Part shown: positions 33,691-46,416 of the stretch, piece after piece
Layout of the letters: the number at the start of each line of letters is the position of its first letter
Position numbering within the stretch: position 1 is the stretch's first letter
Assembly (NCBI GenBank): GCA_034440635.1
Contig: JAOTON010001592.1
Span: forward strand, 103,501 to 167,500
DNA length: 64,000 bases
Direction of reading: 5' to 3'
DNA from: Lepas anatifera
Taxonomy: Eukaryota > Arthropoda > Thecostraca > Lepadidae
Translations under genes and position numbers: made by a program
Notes under the pieces: model-generated
Databases searched by the model: none
What the model was told of the DNA's origin: nothing
The model's input: the letters and a program-made list of their open reading frames with translations, nothing else

Positions 33691-33963
33691 CATAGGCGGA
33701 TCCAAGGGGACAGCAAAGTGGGCATGTGCCCCATAGGCAGATCCAGGGGCAAAGGGAGTATGTGGCCCCCGCCATTGACTCTCGGCGCCCCCTGAAATGG
33801 CCACGCCCCCTGAAATTTCGCTTCCCACCCCCTCCACCCCAGGATGCGAAAGTCGGCTCCCACCGATAGGGTTTTGCTCCCGTCCGATAGGGTTTCTCGG
33901 TCAAGAATGGCGCCTCGCCCCCCCCGAAGGTGCCCCCGATCGGCAATCCTGGATCCGCCTTTG
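33691..33963 (+). mobile_element. MITE pair or nested copy, CATAGGCGGATCC family
   Basis: Two starts, CATAGGCGGATCC at 33691 and CATAGGCAGATCC at 33732, share one end, ATCCTGGATCCGCCTTTG (33946-33963). The interior matches the family core (CTCTCGGCGCCCCCTGAAAT, GATGCGAAAGTCGG, GATAGGGTTT). It adjoins the Gypsy target site, so the retroelement landed 20 bp from it. No target duplication is visible. Confidence 0.6.
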
Positions 33964-34428
33964 ATGACGGCCCAAGGATAAAGGCCTACTCCTGCTAGAA
34001 GCAGGCTCAAGGGAGTGGAAGGAGGCATAAGCGGAACTGGAGATCGCCCCACAGCCAGTCTGCAAAGTATGGCAGCAGGCCAGACGGGTCGCACCAGCCA
34101 TCTAAAATTCTCGCACCACCATCCTCCAAAAATTCGCACCAATATGCCACATACCAGGGAAAAAATGCACCCATTCCTACCCCTGCAATGCAATGCTATC
34201 TCAATCATTAGTCAGTTAATTAAGGGCTTTTATAAGGCCCCTCCTGTGTCTTAATAGCCATTCAGCCATTATTTGTTTATTTTAAGTGTCACTAACCTTG
34301 CAAATTCGCACCAGGTTGATAAAATTCGCACCACTCGGTCCTGTCTCCAAGGGCACTCGCGCCGACGAGATCTCGTCGAAAATGCCATACTTTGTACACT
34401 GGCCTCACAGCCGCTTACCAGGTGGATG
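33964..34428. other. Short gene-free interval with AAATTCGCACCA motifs
   Basis: Four near copies of AAATTCGCACCA lie in two close pairs (about 34104 and 34126; about 34302 and 34321). Otherwise nothing recognised. Confidence 0.4.
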
Positions 34429-34644
34429 TCAATGGAAGTCAGATGGCTGAAAATGTCTGCAACAGACAGCAGCATTTGAGCCTATCTTCTTCCCAATTCT
34501 CAGTTTCAACTTCCACTGCTTGGACAGCACCTTATCCTGAGGAAACTTGTGAAAGCTGAGACTTCGACACTTTCTTCGGAAGGATACACACTGAGGAATG
34601 CAGCATTTCTGATTGGATCTAATGGTTATCCGTCTCTTCTCCAT
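34429..34644 (-). pseudogene. THAP-type zinc-finger fragment
   Basis: 72 codons from an ATG in good context (AGAAAATGGAG). The sequence shows the C2CH THAP signature: CCIPQC (C15, C19), SFHKFP at 30-35, W44, and CCRHF with C61-x2-H64, then PSDF. THAP domains are DNA-binding modules of P-element-type transposases and of host regulators descended from them. The frame stops just after DF, before the usual C-terminal AVPTIF-like box. The register that continues downstream (to 34269) contains a donor-like CTG/GTAAGC but lies in another frame. Nothing else of a transposase was seen nearby. Likely a truncated transposase or gene relic; a first exon of a live gene is possible only with a frame correction. 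Confidence 0.75.
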
Positions 34645-35059
34645 TTTCTTGAACTTTCCAAGATTATAACAAACAACAAAATAACGCCAGTCTTAAAATA
34701 TTCACGTCCACCCAACGTCACGTATAACCACGCTCTTTCACGAGTTTACCACGACTGAAAATCCGTTACCATAGGAACCGTCTAGGAACCAAGGAGTTTA
34801 TTTACAAATGCGCCGGATATGAAGCAGCCGCACCAGACGTCAGTCCCTCTACTGGCGTTTCCAAAAAAATCCGCCAGGTGCCAACACTTTCGATGACCAA
34901 GGCCAATTATTATTATTAATAATAATATTATTATGGCTTGCATTATGTAACGTTGCAAAGGCGATGCTATTTGTTATTTTGACATACTTATCTTGACATA
35001 TGCAGCCAGATGAAAAAGAATTCCTTTATTATTTGAAATTGGGGAATAGCGCTCTTTAT

Positions 35060-35390
35060 TTTGACATTTTAAAAGGAATGTGGCACCTTCATAACGTGAT
35101 TTTAACTGAGATAGTCAAGTTGTAAAGCAAGTCAGAAAACCCGGTACTCAATACATCATTTGTCTTGGAACTCGCGATTTCCGTAGAAAAAAGCTTAAAC
35201 CTACCTGCAATCTACCCCTCATGTACCCTTAGCAGCAGGCCACAGTTGTCATGGCTGTTGGTGTGACGACATATGCTGACGTCACGGTGAGCATTAGCAA
35301 ATCGAAGCCCTTGAAGCGTTTCGAGTATGGTAGTGGTTACCAGATCATGACATCATCCACAGCAGAGGTGCAGAAAGTATACTGGCTGTC
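35060..35390 (-). repeat. Dispersed repeat, uninterrupted copy
   Basis: The reverse complement matches 57580-57963 plus 59490-59565: TGTTGGTGTGACGACATATG, CTGTGGCCTGCTGCTA, CTACGGAAATC and ATGTATTGAGTACCGGG are shared. This copy has no insert at TTGAGTACC and so shows the state before a 1.5-kb element entered the other copy. Parts recur at 39063-39290. Confidence 0.75.
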
Positions 35391-35599
35391 ACAAACTCAA
35401 TGCGACGTATGCCTCCTCTGTCACACAAAGCTGGAAATGATAATTTTATACTTGAATACTGTTTCCAATATGCTGAATGTCATCTACCTGTCTCTTACTT
35501 TTTGCAACGGACAAGGTTCAAGCACCAAGCCATTACCGCTGCCACTGTCTTTAGAGGAGACACAAGAGGACCGGCTCGGGCCCGCCGCTCTTGTACCAT

Positions 35600-37070
35600 C
35601 CTGGTGCTGAGTGTCACCACGGTGTCTCGCGGCGTCCGGCACCTTCATCTGGCACCGGCCGTGGGGGCCTGAGGGACCGATTCAAGTGACTGCTGCCGCT
35701 GGTCGCCTGCTGCTTTAGTGCCGGCCCCGGCGCAACGTGTGGTTGCGACTGGGGTGCGACCTGAGGGGAGACCCGGACACCTGGAGCTGCTGTTCGGCTG
35801 TCCAACTCTGTTCTGTCCAACCTTTGTTGAAGTCAACTGATACCATCCCGGATATGCCTACACGTCGTCGACTGCAGGAGAGGATCCTGCTGGAGTTGCG
35901 ATGGGGTGATAGTCGTGGCCTCTCTTCTTCGCCTGCCGGCTGCCGGTGGTCCCTGGGGCCCGGTGTAGTACGCTAGTGCCGCGAGCGTTGTCCCGACATC
36001 ACGCATCTGCGCGGGCTGGAGTTTCTCCTGTGATGGAGGCTCGGCGTAAAACGTTTTTGGGCTGGGCGGGCCTTTATCTGTCGGCGCGGGATCGTCGTGC
36101 ACCGCCATTGGCGGCGCCTTCTGGCCGGGCGACTCCTGCGGTGTCTGCCTCTGGATGCCTGCTCATGAGGTGCCTGTCTCTGCGCGGTGTCCGGAGAAGA
36201 AGGGGATCATAGAGTCCGACTTTTCAAGTTTGGCGGTGTATCGTCGTCTCTGCCGCCGCCGATCTCAGCGATCGCCTCTACCGGTGGCCCTCTTGGCCCC
36301 GACGTTGTGCGCTGGCGGCGAGGGCGGCGCCCCCGGCGTCGCCGATCTGCGGAGGATAAGGTTTCTTCTGCGGTGGGGGTGCGGCGTCAGACTTCCTCGG
36401 ATACGGCGGTCTTCGTCTGTCGACGCGGGACTGGTTCTGCGCCTCCGGCTGGACATCGGGGTGGCGGCGCCTCCTGGACGGGCGGCTCCGCGGGTTCCGG
36501 AGAGGGGAGATCGGGAGGTCCGCCCCCTCGAGTCTGACGGTATGTCTCCTGGGCGGCGGGGCCGGTGGCGAGGATTCTTCGGAGGGCCCTGCCGCCGCGG
36601 GACTTCCCACAGCGGGAGTCGGGGAAGTTCGTGGGCTGCCGAGCCGTTGAGTTGTCCTGCGGCCGATCAGCCGGGTCCCGTCCCCGGCGGGGGTCGGCTG
36701 CGAGTCGAGGGGCCCGGCTTCGGAGTCCGGTTGTTGCTGCCCGGGTGGACAGAGCGTTGTGCGTTTCGCCGGGGCGGTGTGGTGGATTCGCCGGGTCTAC
36801 GTTGCTGATGCTGGGCGGTGTCTGCGCGGTGTGAGACCGCCTCCGTATTTTATTGGTGTCGCTCACGCCTTAGCTGTGTGTTGCTTGTACCGATCTTGTA
36901 CCGATCATTATCATTCTGATGTATTTGTCCACTCGCCCGGCCGGTGGGCGTCTGCTGGGCTCCGAGCCCGTGCCCGTCTGGGCGTAATTTAGAGCGCCTG
37001 CGCCGTCGGCGGTCACGGGTTCGGGGCCCAGTGCGTTCGTGTGTAGTTTATCTTTGCCCACCACGGCCAG
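35600..37070. other. GC-rich block with internal duplication, unassigned
   Basis: High-GC, CpG-rich sequence with open frames on both strands (217 codons plus, 159 and 110 codons minus). On the minus strand two segments give similar Pro-rich text (around PPSPKTFYAEPPSQEKLQ at 36040 and PPYPRKSDAAPPPQKKPY at 36400), indicating a duplication with a period of about 350-400 bp. No domain recognised. It could be a decayed gene, a CpG island with 5' exons, or a gag-like remnant. Confidence 0.35.
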
Positions 37071-39062
37071 GGCTTGTTTTCTTGTTTTTTTTAAATCACT
37101 GTATGGATCATGTATCGCCCCGTAGTGTGAATATACGTGTATGGTATCAAGTAGTAAACTGTGTTTTCATTTTTAGATCATGTTTATGTTTTGGAAGGAA
37201 AATTTCCAATTATGGATCATTGTTTTCAGTATTGGGATCATAACTATTATTGGCAACTCTGACTGCAATTTCCCCCAATGACATGCATTTCTCTTTTTGA
37301 AGAAGTTTCCATTTTTGGAAGGAGTGTTTCCAATTATGGTACATTTCCCCATGATTAAATGTGGCAATTATCATGAAAATTATAATTGGGAACTAATCTA
37401 TAAATGGGAGCGTACACCTACACACAATTGGGAACCCTGATCACAGCTTCCCCCCCCACCCCCACTGAACTTCCATCTCACATACCAACAAAAGGGACAA
37501 AAATGTCAATGTCAACATAGGATTTGGATCTACCTAAAATGTGTTGGTAAAGTGGACCTTAGGTAGCATTTTTATAGCCAGATCAAATGCTTAAAATTTT
37601 CCCCCAACAGCTGATTATCACCTGCCTGGTCGTTCCTTCTTGCAGTAAAAACTCTCAGGCAACTACCCTGCATAGATGTAAAATTATGTCTATTGGCCTA
37701 ATAGGTATAGAGGTATTGGAAGTCTCATACCAAAGAAAGATCCAGTGTAAAAGTCAAAATCCTGCTTTAACTCCAGGCAGTTCAGGTCCTGTGTGTTGCT
37801 TACTACCACTGGTAGTAAGCAACACACCCCCAACCAGCGTTTTTCAAAGTCTCTTTCTTTCTGAGATTTTCTGTGATTTTCTGAGATGAGAAGGGGGTCT
37901 ACTAGGCCCCCTCTAGTGCACGTTAGTGCCAGGCCCCTCTCCAGTGTGTGTTTTAACACTTTGTGGAGGACTGCATTGGCACACATTTGCTATCTGTACA
38001 ATATTGACATGATAATTTGATCATGAAATCTCACCTGAATTACTGTTTTTGCCAGTCTGCTGCTGGCGCCAACTCTCCCAACTTCCTCCAGCTCCAAATC
38101 TACCTCACCAATCTTGATCTAGGGCACAAATAAGGTAAGGCACAAGCAAGCTAAGGAATGAAAAACCAAGTTTGATGTGTAAAAGTGCATCAGAATCAAA
38201 GTAGCCTACATTCATCTTAGATTAGCCATGGGCAGCACTATTTATTCCAGCTAGTTTTAGCCTGCACTTATCTCAGATATACCTAATAAATATGCCCTCA
38301 ACAGAAGTAGCTTCCCACTTGTTCAAATTTTTTTGGCAGGCTCTACATCACACAAACATTGCGAACTTGTCTTGTCGCTGTTGCGTAGTTTAGGTAGAAT
38401 TGCTGCCCAGCTATGTTTATTTCTTTCACTCATTTAGTACTTTTCCTAGTAGCTTTTAGGCGTACTTGATACTAAATTCAAAGAAATAGGGACCGCTAAA
38501 TCGAAGATACTCAAACTTTAAATATTATCTAACCTGACAAAATGGACAGAAAAGTACTTGATAACGTATCTGCGTTATCTTTAATGCCTTAAATATGCCC
38601 ACAATCATGTATTTCTCGAAAAAATTGACTGTCACATTTCGGGCATCTAGGCGGCAACTTTCTGGCAACTACTAACAATCGGCACCATTGGGCTGCATGT
38701 TAAAATCTGGCAACTGTGACAGCGGTTTCCGGGTTTTCTGCAGCGGGGGTCTCTCGTTTTAGTAGAAGCTGAACACAGTACCAATATTTTATCGCTGATG
38801 GTACGCTGTGCAATTGAAGGACAGAGTTGCTAAATTAAAATATTCGCTACACGCTTCATTCTGTATTTCAAAAATGTGTGGTTTGATTTTGAACCATACT
38901 GTCACGATCGCTATTTTGTCACACTTATGCACCTCGACTATCATAAATGTGTCACAAACTCCAGTAGCCGAGTTGGCAAGTTTCTGCACCTCTGATCCAC
39001 AGGCAGATGTTTATTTCTTTCCCTAGAGGAGCATTAAAAAATTGGTTTATTGTACATTTTTC
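37071..39062. other. AT-rich stretch, no gene seen
   Basis: No recognisable coding. It holds TTTCCAATTATGG-type motifs at 37195-37340 and a perfect short palindrome at 37791-37827. Confidence 0.4.
37791..37827. repeat. 37-bp perfect hairpin palindrome
   Basis: GTGTGTTGCTTACTACCA and TGGTAGTAAGCAACACAC are exact reverse complements separated by one C. Isolated, with no extended inverted repeat around it. Confidence 0.85.
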
Positions 39063-39290
39063 AGAGAAATCATGAGTGGTTTCATTATTTTCGACTAAAA
39101 GTACGTCGAGTTACACTAGATTCCAGGATTCAACCAAGGTGCCACATTCCCTTTAGGCCTGAAATGAAATATGTCAATAGTGGTTTCTCGACACGCTCTA
39201 CAAAACTATTATCTCAGTTCAAAATCCATGATAAAAATGCTACACTCCCTTTTCAGTCAGGGGGTACCTCAAGAGGAAGCTTCCCTTACA
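39063..39290 (+). repeat. Dispersed repeat copy
   Basis: AATCATGAGTGGTTTCATTA and CAAGGTGCCACATTCCCTTT match the reverse complement of 57590-57700. Same family as 35060-35390. Confidence 0.6.
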
Positions 39291-39305
39291 GGCCATTTAA
39301 CATGT

Positions 39306-39358
39306 TAACTGGGGGCCAATTGGCCCCCCAGTGCCGAGAAATTGGTCCCCCAGTTAAA
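39306..39358. repeat. Short GC hairpin bounded by TTAACTGGGGG / CCCCCAGTTAA
   Basis: About 53 bp containing the self-complementary GGGGGCCAATTGGCCCCC and a second end GGTCCCCCAGTTAA. It could be a minimal TTAA-type foldback or a structured repeat. Confidence 0.45.
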
Positions 39359-40572
39359 TAGACAAGTATTACTTAAAACAAAATAAACACAAACTCACCT
39401 AACGAAAATAAGACAGAACACCACCCGATAATAATAATTTTGTTCTATTGCTCGTCCCAAATTGGCAATTCACAAAAATTGTCTTCAAAAACTACCATCA
39501 GTAGCTGTCTACTCCATCGTGCAAAAACGAAACAAAGCAAGTAGTTACGGGAAATCCCGGTTATGTAACCTCAGCATAAATTTAGCTAACCAAAACGCTG
39601 GAGATTGAAGGAGGTATCAGCATACATGCTCTGTTACAACGTAAAAAAATGTTGCCTGATCGTCCCCATCTGCAGCCTCAGCATATCTGGCCGTGGCTTG
39701 TCATGTTTTTCCAATATTTAAAAGGTACTAGCTTCAATACCTACGTGTTTGTTGACATGCTGAAATAAATTATTTGTCTAAACGCTGGATATAGCCTACA
39801 ACCAAGCAAACATCGTTTTCTATCCGACCAGAAGCCCCCGCCCCAGCCAGTACCTTGGCACTGCATGATCCTCTCATTTCAGACGTGGTCAGTTGTCAGC
39901 GCTCAGAGCTCGTTCGTGGATGAGGCGGGACACTGTAGTCAAAGCGCGTCAGACTGGTTGCTGGTGTGCCGGTGTGAAGTGCTTAGCCCACTTCTTTATT
40001 ATGTGTTGGTAGCATACGTGAAATTTATAGTAAGATCGTTGCATCACTTTTTTCTGTAAAGTTCATAGGGGAGACCGGGGTCAACTGTAACAATTTTTCA
40101 CTTTTCTGCTTCAGGAATGGCAATGCTTTGTGCTAGACAACTTTTCCTCATATTTTCAGCAGCCTTGACATTTTGGCCAGCGGGCAGATGTAAGCACTTT
40201 ACCAAAATAAAAAAATTTATTGGTCGAAACTTGGCTTTGAAAAACTTAGGTACTTCAAATGTTACATTTGACCGCATCAAGGGTCAGTTGTAACACCCCA
40301 AAGGTCAACTGTAATATATTAAAGCTATGCGTCTTGTTCTTTCCGACCGCGATGCATGTCTCGTGGGTCCACAAAGAATATAACTGACACTGGACCAATG
40401 TTTCCTTTGCCCTGCTGGTTTGGAAGTTCTTAAAGCATACAATACAGAAGACATCCTCTTCTTTCTCATCACTGGTTCTACTGTTACCGGGTCTTCTCTG
40501 AGCCTTTTTGTCTCTGGCTTTCTGTGCCTTTTTCGTCCCTCTTCCTTGCGTAGGCTGAGCCGTCTCGGAATA

Positions 40573-41354
<782 letters not shown>

Positions 41355-41681
41355 TTGTTTTTGTAAGCCCGTTTTCCAGTTTTTTTGCGTTTCAGTTTTT
41401 TCCGGCTCTTTTCGGCTGTTTCGGTTAGAATTTCCGTTTTTGGGTTTTCCGGCCAACATTGGTCTGCTCCCATCGTCCGGTCTCTGGCAAAGGCCGAACG
41501 ATCTCTGGGATGACCGGCCCCTGACCAGTCCCCGATGGGCCGGGCTGCTCAGCATCCAGATGGCCAGAACGACCCACAGACCTTACTACTGCATCGGTGC
41601 CGTACATAATCGGTTGAATAGTTGGTGAGGTCATGGGGTAACTTGTAACACTGTTACATTTGATCCCAAGGGAAGTATTAC

Positions 41682-41965
41682 CAGGGGCGTAGCCAGGATT
41701 TCGCTCAGGGAGGGGCGGCACCCCGAAAAGGGCCCCTGCGACAGCACCAAAAGGGCCCTGATGGATAAAAGCGCCCTCCTTGTTACAGAATAGAGTGTCA
41801 AAGAGGGCTTAAGAGGGCCCTGTCGGGTATAAAATGACAAATTTGGCCACAGAGCATAGTGCAGGCGAGCCGCACTTCGCGCGGCTCGTGTCCTCAGGGG
41901 GCCCTTCGAGCCCTCAGGAGGGGCGGCTGTCCCTACCGCCCCCTTGGCTACGCGCTACGCCCCTG
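41682..41965 (+). mobile_element. hAT-type MITE with perfect target duplication
   Basis: 284 bp, ends CAGGGGCGTAGC and GCTACGCCCCTG, flanked by AGTATTAC at 41674-41681 and 41966-41973. The 8-bp duplication and CAGGG start are hAT hallmarks. Non-coding. Confidence 0.9.
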
Positions 41966-42401
41966 AGTATTACAATTGCCCCCTTCGCACCACGCCACCT
42001 TCAAAACAAACATCCGCTTAACGATTGATGCAAGTGGCAGCTACTATGTTCATTTTGTGGCTAATTTAGTCTTCACAGCGCACTTAAGCTGTTCAGGCTG
42101 TAATTTATAGCATCCGCCAATAAGCTAAACATCTTTCAAAATAAAAAAACACCGTAAAGAACACTTGATTGCAAACTTTGCCCGACTTACCAACTGCACC
42201 AAGTTGAAACTTTTGAAAAAGAGGCATCATTTAACTGCACATTCCCGGTGATGCGGCTGATCCATCGGTTAATTTGGAATTATGGCTAACTGTTACAACT
42301 GCTTCGTGTTACATCTGACCCCAGTCTAAGCTGTTACTTGGCCTTTCTCATGGATTCCTTGAGGTTCAAAATTGGGAGAGATTATATATTCGGCAGAATC
42401 G

Positions 42402-42480
42402 TCAAACTGGCTCCCAAGAAACCCTTCCAACAGGGAAAGAGTTGGCGACGCCACATGACCCTGACAGTGGTGTGTCGATA
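42402..42480 (+). repeat. Conserved repeat core GGGAAAGAGTTGGCGAC
   Basis: CTTCCAACAGGGAAAGAGTT then GGCGACGCCACATGACCCTG is shared with 21120-21190 (minus strand, next to a tRNA-like head) and, more diverged, with 4755-4815 and 8905-8970. Confidence 0.55.
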
Positions 42481-42693
42481 AGCCCCAAAAAATAATTAAG
42501 TGGTTTTTGCACCACATTCCCTGGATAATTTTGACAGCAAGAGCCCCACACCATAGTAAGTACGTACATAAACTTGTCTTGATTTAGATTATAAACCATA
42601 TGTGTTTGATACTTTGGGAATTTACTTGCCTTGCCAGACTCATAAAGAAAAATAAGAAATAGTTTGTTCATTTGACACACATTGTAGCAGCTT

Positions 42694-43396
42694 CAGGGCT
42701 GCCAGGTTGGCCATTTTCTGACCAAATTTCTCGAATTTGGCCTTTTTGGTGTTTGGCCCGGTGATTTTTTCGGTTGGCCCCATCTTGGAATCTGGCGTTT
42801 TGGCCCCTTTTCTGGGAGCTGGGACCCAGACTATTTTTGGTTTGATCCTTGCATAAATATGGCTCCTTTTGGCCTTCTCCGCTCTTAAATAAGATGTTTT
42901 GACACCAAAAAAGCAACAGAGCAGCAGAAAACCTGTTATGACGGTAGGAGGGACGATCCACAAAACTGACGGCCACCGAAAACCGGACGCGAAGGATCCG
43001 ATACTATAGGCACCCTTTGGGTGAAAAGTTGATGACAAAGTGCGCCCTCTGAGGCTACGCCCTCCCTCCCCCACTTACCAACATCATAGATTTCCCACTG
43101 TTCAAGAGCAAGAAATTTAGAGTTGGAAAAGCAGGACAATTATTCAATGTTGGCGGGGAGTGGTGCGGCCAAGATAATTGATGATGCGGAATTAGTTCTA
43201 AACGGCGATACGAGTAGTTTTTCTGTGAGTTTATGACTACTGTTAGGAGCCGTGATCTGGCCTTAAATCTCACTTTCGTGGCCATGTTTGATTTACTCAT
43301 TTGACCATTTCAGTTAAATATATTTTGATCCCTTTTTGGCGCTTTTTCTGACTTGGATTTGGCCTTTTGCCGCCGAAAAAAAACCTGGCAGCCCTG
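42694..43396 (+). mobile_element. Non-autonomous TIR element, CAGGGCTGCCAGGTT ends
   Basis: 703 bp between CAGGGCTGCCAGGTT (42694-42708) and its exact reverse complement AACCTGGCAGCCCTG (43382-43396). The CAGGG start suggests hAT. A matching 8-bp target duplication is not evident. The minus-strand 102-144 codon frames inside show no transposase motif. Confidence 0.75.
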
Positions 43397-46220
43397 AGCT
43401 GAGCAGGATCTATAATTTATGGAATTTGGAATAAAACAAAAATTTGGAACATATTTTTTATTACTAAAACGCTTATGTTTTATTAACGCCCACTACCCCT
43501 CCAAGTGGGGTCTTGATTCCCTGAAAAGACTATAATGGCCAGCACAAGAAATGCCCCCCCCACTCATATTTTCTTTAAAAATGCCCTGCTCCCTTGGACA
43601 TATCATCTCCAAGTTGCAGTCTATGGACGAGCAGGCACGTGATCGGTAACTTCGTTCCAGTGCTCACGTTGTATAGCGTGTGCTTTAATGGCCCCGTGAC
43701 CCGGTCAGCCGAGATGACCAGGGGCGCCGCCACGGAATTTTTACGCGGGGGGACGAACCCGGCCTGTTGCTGACAGGGGGATGCGAATTTTGAGCATATT
43801 CGGTACCTGAAAGCATTAATGACGATGGACCCGAAAATTTGGGGGGGACGTCCCCTGGTTAGCCAACAGTGCCTCACTTTCGGCGCCCTTGGCGCTGACA
43901 CAGTGACACACAGGCACTGGACCTCGCTAACAATCGACGCGCACCAGACGCAGCCAGAGGGACCCATCCTTACCGCGGAGACAAGGCCAGCGAGACTGGA
44001 TCTGAGGCCACCGCGCCGCACGCAGCCACCCAACAATTACCCTGCTGCCACTGGCCGTCAACAAACCAGCCCGCTGTTGGTACACTTTCATGTGACAGCG
44101 GCCATTGTTGCCGACCGCGCCTGCAGGGCGAGGCGGTGGTCATCCCAGTCGGAGCTCTGTCGGGCGGGCCGGCCCAGTGGTCTGGCTGCTCTGAACAGTT
44201 GTATTGTTGGCGGCTCCAGCGCGGCTGAGTGCGACCATTGTCGTCGGCCCCGTGTCCGTGAAGGTCAGGGGTACGCCACCATTTCACGGTCACGTGCCGG
44301 CGCCAACGTACCGACGGTCAAGGCCCCCACTCCTAGCAACAGACGACTAACACGTGAGCGATACACTAGGGCATGCCGGAGAGCTTCCTTAGAGGGTCCG
44401 ATTAAAGTTCTCCGGTTGTACGGTTGTATTTCGCTTGGTTCTGCCGTTATTTTGTCCCGGCAACCAATTCAACTGAAAGTTTCATACTAGAACAATTGAC
44501 AGCAAACTACTATTACGGATTCAATTGTGCAAGTAGATTACTTTATTTCGCCTTCGTCCAAAAGAGAGAAGCAGTGATGCAAGTATGTATATTCGATCAC
44601 CATCCCACCATAGTAACCCACCTCAAATCTATTCTTGGCAGCTCTCACCGATGTTGTAATTTCCCACACTACCAGAGCCTGAAGAGGAGTCTGAAAGCAG
44701 ACCTGGAACGCGAGGCAGTAGGGAAATACTGGGGATGCAGGTAAGATCCTCCCGTTGGATTCCCGACAGTTGCCTCCGTCGCTTCCAGGGGAGGATCCAA
44801 ACACCCGGTGGGGTGGCGGAAAACGGCTATGAACAGTGAAAAACCAGGTGTCTCAGAGGGTAGATTTATATCTATTTGAGGCTCGAGCACGCTGATGAAA
44901 GGTCGAAGTAGTGGTATATTATCCTTCAAAAATTAGTTGTCCTCATTTCAAGGACTTTTAATTCGCTTTATAATTATCATGGAGTTCAATAGACCTGCGG
45001 GAAAGCTAGGCATCCTCTATGTTTCAATAATATTTAATCTAGTAGTTACTGATATTGTTTCAAATTTTAGGCATGTCCAATCATTTTTAAAAGTTCACCA
45101 CCCTTTGCTGTCTTGAAAAAAATCGTATACTAAACGTATTTGTTGGTCATAAAAGGGGTTCAGCCTTCAGGTTTTATGCATGATGTGCAGATGCGGTCGC
45201 CCCGAATTCGAAAAATACAATTCGAAGTCCGATCAACTGACCCCCGAGCCCTGTTTTGCATCGCTGAACTGGATTACTGTACGCGATCAGGGTCAGTATC
45301 GTCCACTGGTGGATCCAGGGGGGGTGAAAAGGGGCCGTGGCGCCCTCCTAAGTCTAAAACAGTATTTTTTGCCCCCAAATCAGATCAAATTTTAGCCGTT
45401 TTTCTAAACAAATACTATGTTTTCGTGATTTTTTCCCAATTTATTCCCCCCGAAAACGTTGGTTCGGACCCTTCAAAAGTTGCTCCTGGGTCCGCCAATA
45501 ATCTCGGCACAATTGTTATGGAGCGGATATTTATTTGTTGAGCCGATCTAAGTTGAATGTTGGTATCGAGTAAGTTAACAGCTTTGATTCGCAAATGTCA
45601 CAGAAATTCGTGGGACTTTGTTTCCTATATTGTTATGACTGAACCCGGCGGATGGTTTGCCATTGACAACTCTATGGCCTGCACCCGAACCCTTGGCTAT
45701 TTGCGCACGGGCTCGACCACAGTTCCCACTGAACCGTAAAAATCACGCCTGTAGAATGCATATCTTTGTGGTGGCATCACCAAAACGTTAGTACTATATT
45801 CACCAAAGCAGCCATATGGAAAGTGCGCCTGCTCACAGGTTGAAACTTAAGAAATGCCCAGAATGCAGTTCTCCAGCCGGTTTGGTCCAATCTTAACGTT
45901 GCTTAGTCCAACCCGCAACGGCGTACAGTGGTCAGATTCTCGTACCAAGTTTACGCTGAACTATAAACGCAAAACAAAATATAACTATTGGTGACAAACA
46001 AGAATGCAAAGGGCATCACAAACAGAATCTGCCACTAATACGGCACAGCATGTTGGTGTCTCGAAATTTCTTTACCTAAAAAAGCACACAGCCGAATGAA
46101 TACATTCTCACAATGCATCAGTAATAAGCAAATATGAGGTGTAGTCGTCTCCTCTACGACTACTGAAATTTGTGGGAAGCTCAGTTAGATGCGCGACTTT
46201 CCGGTGGCTGCAGCACTCAC
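43397..46220. other. Repeat-derived, gene-poor stretch
   Basis: A possible terminus GGGGCGCCGCCACGGAATTT lies near 43722. The GC-rich interval 43820-44490 gives a 223-codon plus frame of poor composition that is not called. Includes the MITE-like 45304-45500. If the two-exon gene (46221-46416, 51736-51978) continues, later exons should lie here or beyond, but none is recognised. Confidence 0.4.
45304..45500 (+). mobile_element. MITE, CACTGGYGGATCCAG family
   Basis: Starts CACTGGTGGATCCAGGGGG and ends CCTGGGTCCGCCAATA. The interior AAACAGTATTTTTTGCCCCC recalls the copies at 58643-58829 and 63305-63452. No target duplication is visible. Confidence 0.6.
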
Positions 46221-46416
46221 CATCTGATTCGGTGATGTTGCCTGCCATTGGCTGGTCGGGCGTGGGTGCGGGCGGCTGCGGAGCTGGCTCTGGCCACCGG
46301 AGCCCGTCCTTGGCCGGAAGGCGGCGCCACCGCGGCCCGCCGCGCCGGCCCGACGCCAGCGCCATCTGCAGCGCCTCCAGCAGCGAGCGTGGCACCAGCG
46401 AGCCCGGCTCCGAACC
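46221..46416 (-). CDS. Exon 2 (putative) of a secreted-protein/prohormone-like gene
   Basis: 196 bp between TTCCGACAG/GG and GATG/GTGAGT, both strong splice sites, entering in phase 0 and leaving in phase 1. It encodes about 65 residues including LVPRSLLEALQMALASGRRG, then RWRRLPAKDGLRW, a Pro-rich stretch, and NITESD with an N-glycosylation sequon. Codons are GC-rich as in the 51.7-kb exon, whose donor is also phase 0, so the two join in frame. GRR after a helix-prone segment could be a dibasic cleavage and amidation signal; that is inference. The join itself also needs a transcript to confirm it. Confidence 0.5.

Noticed and set aside
43819..44490. 223-codon plus frame in GC-rich DNA
   Set aside because: Composition is irregular, no domain or splice context, and it continues into repeat DNA.
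45304..45500. 8-bp target duplication for this MITE
   Set aside because: Flanks GTATCGTC and ATCTCGGC do not match.
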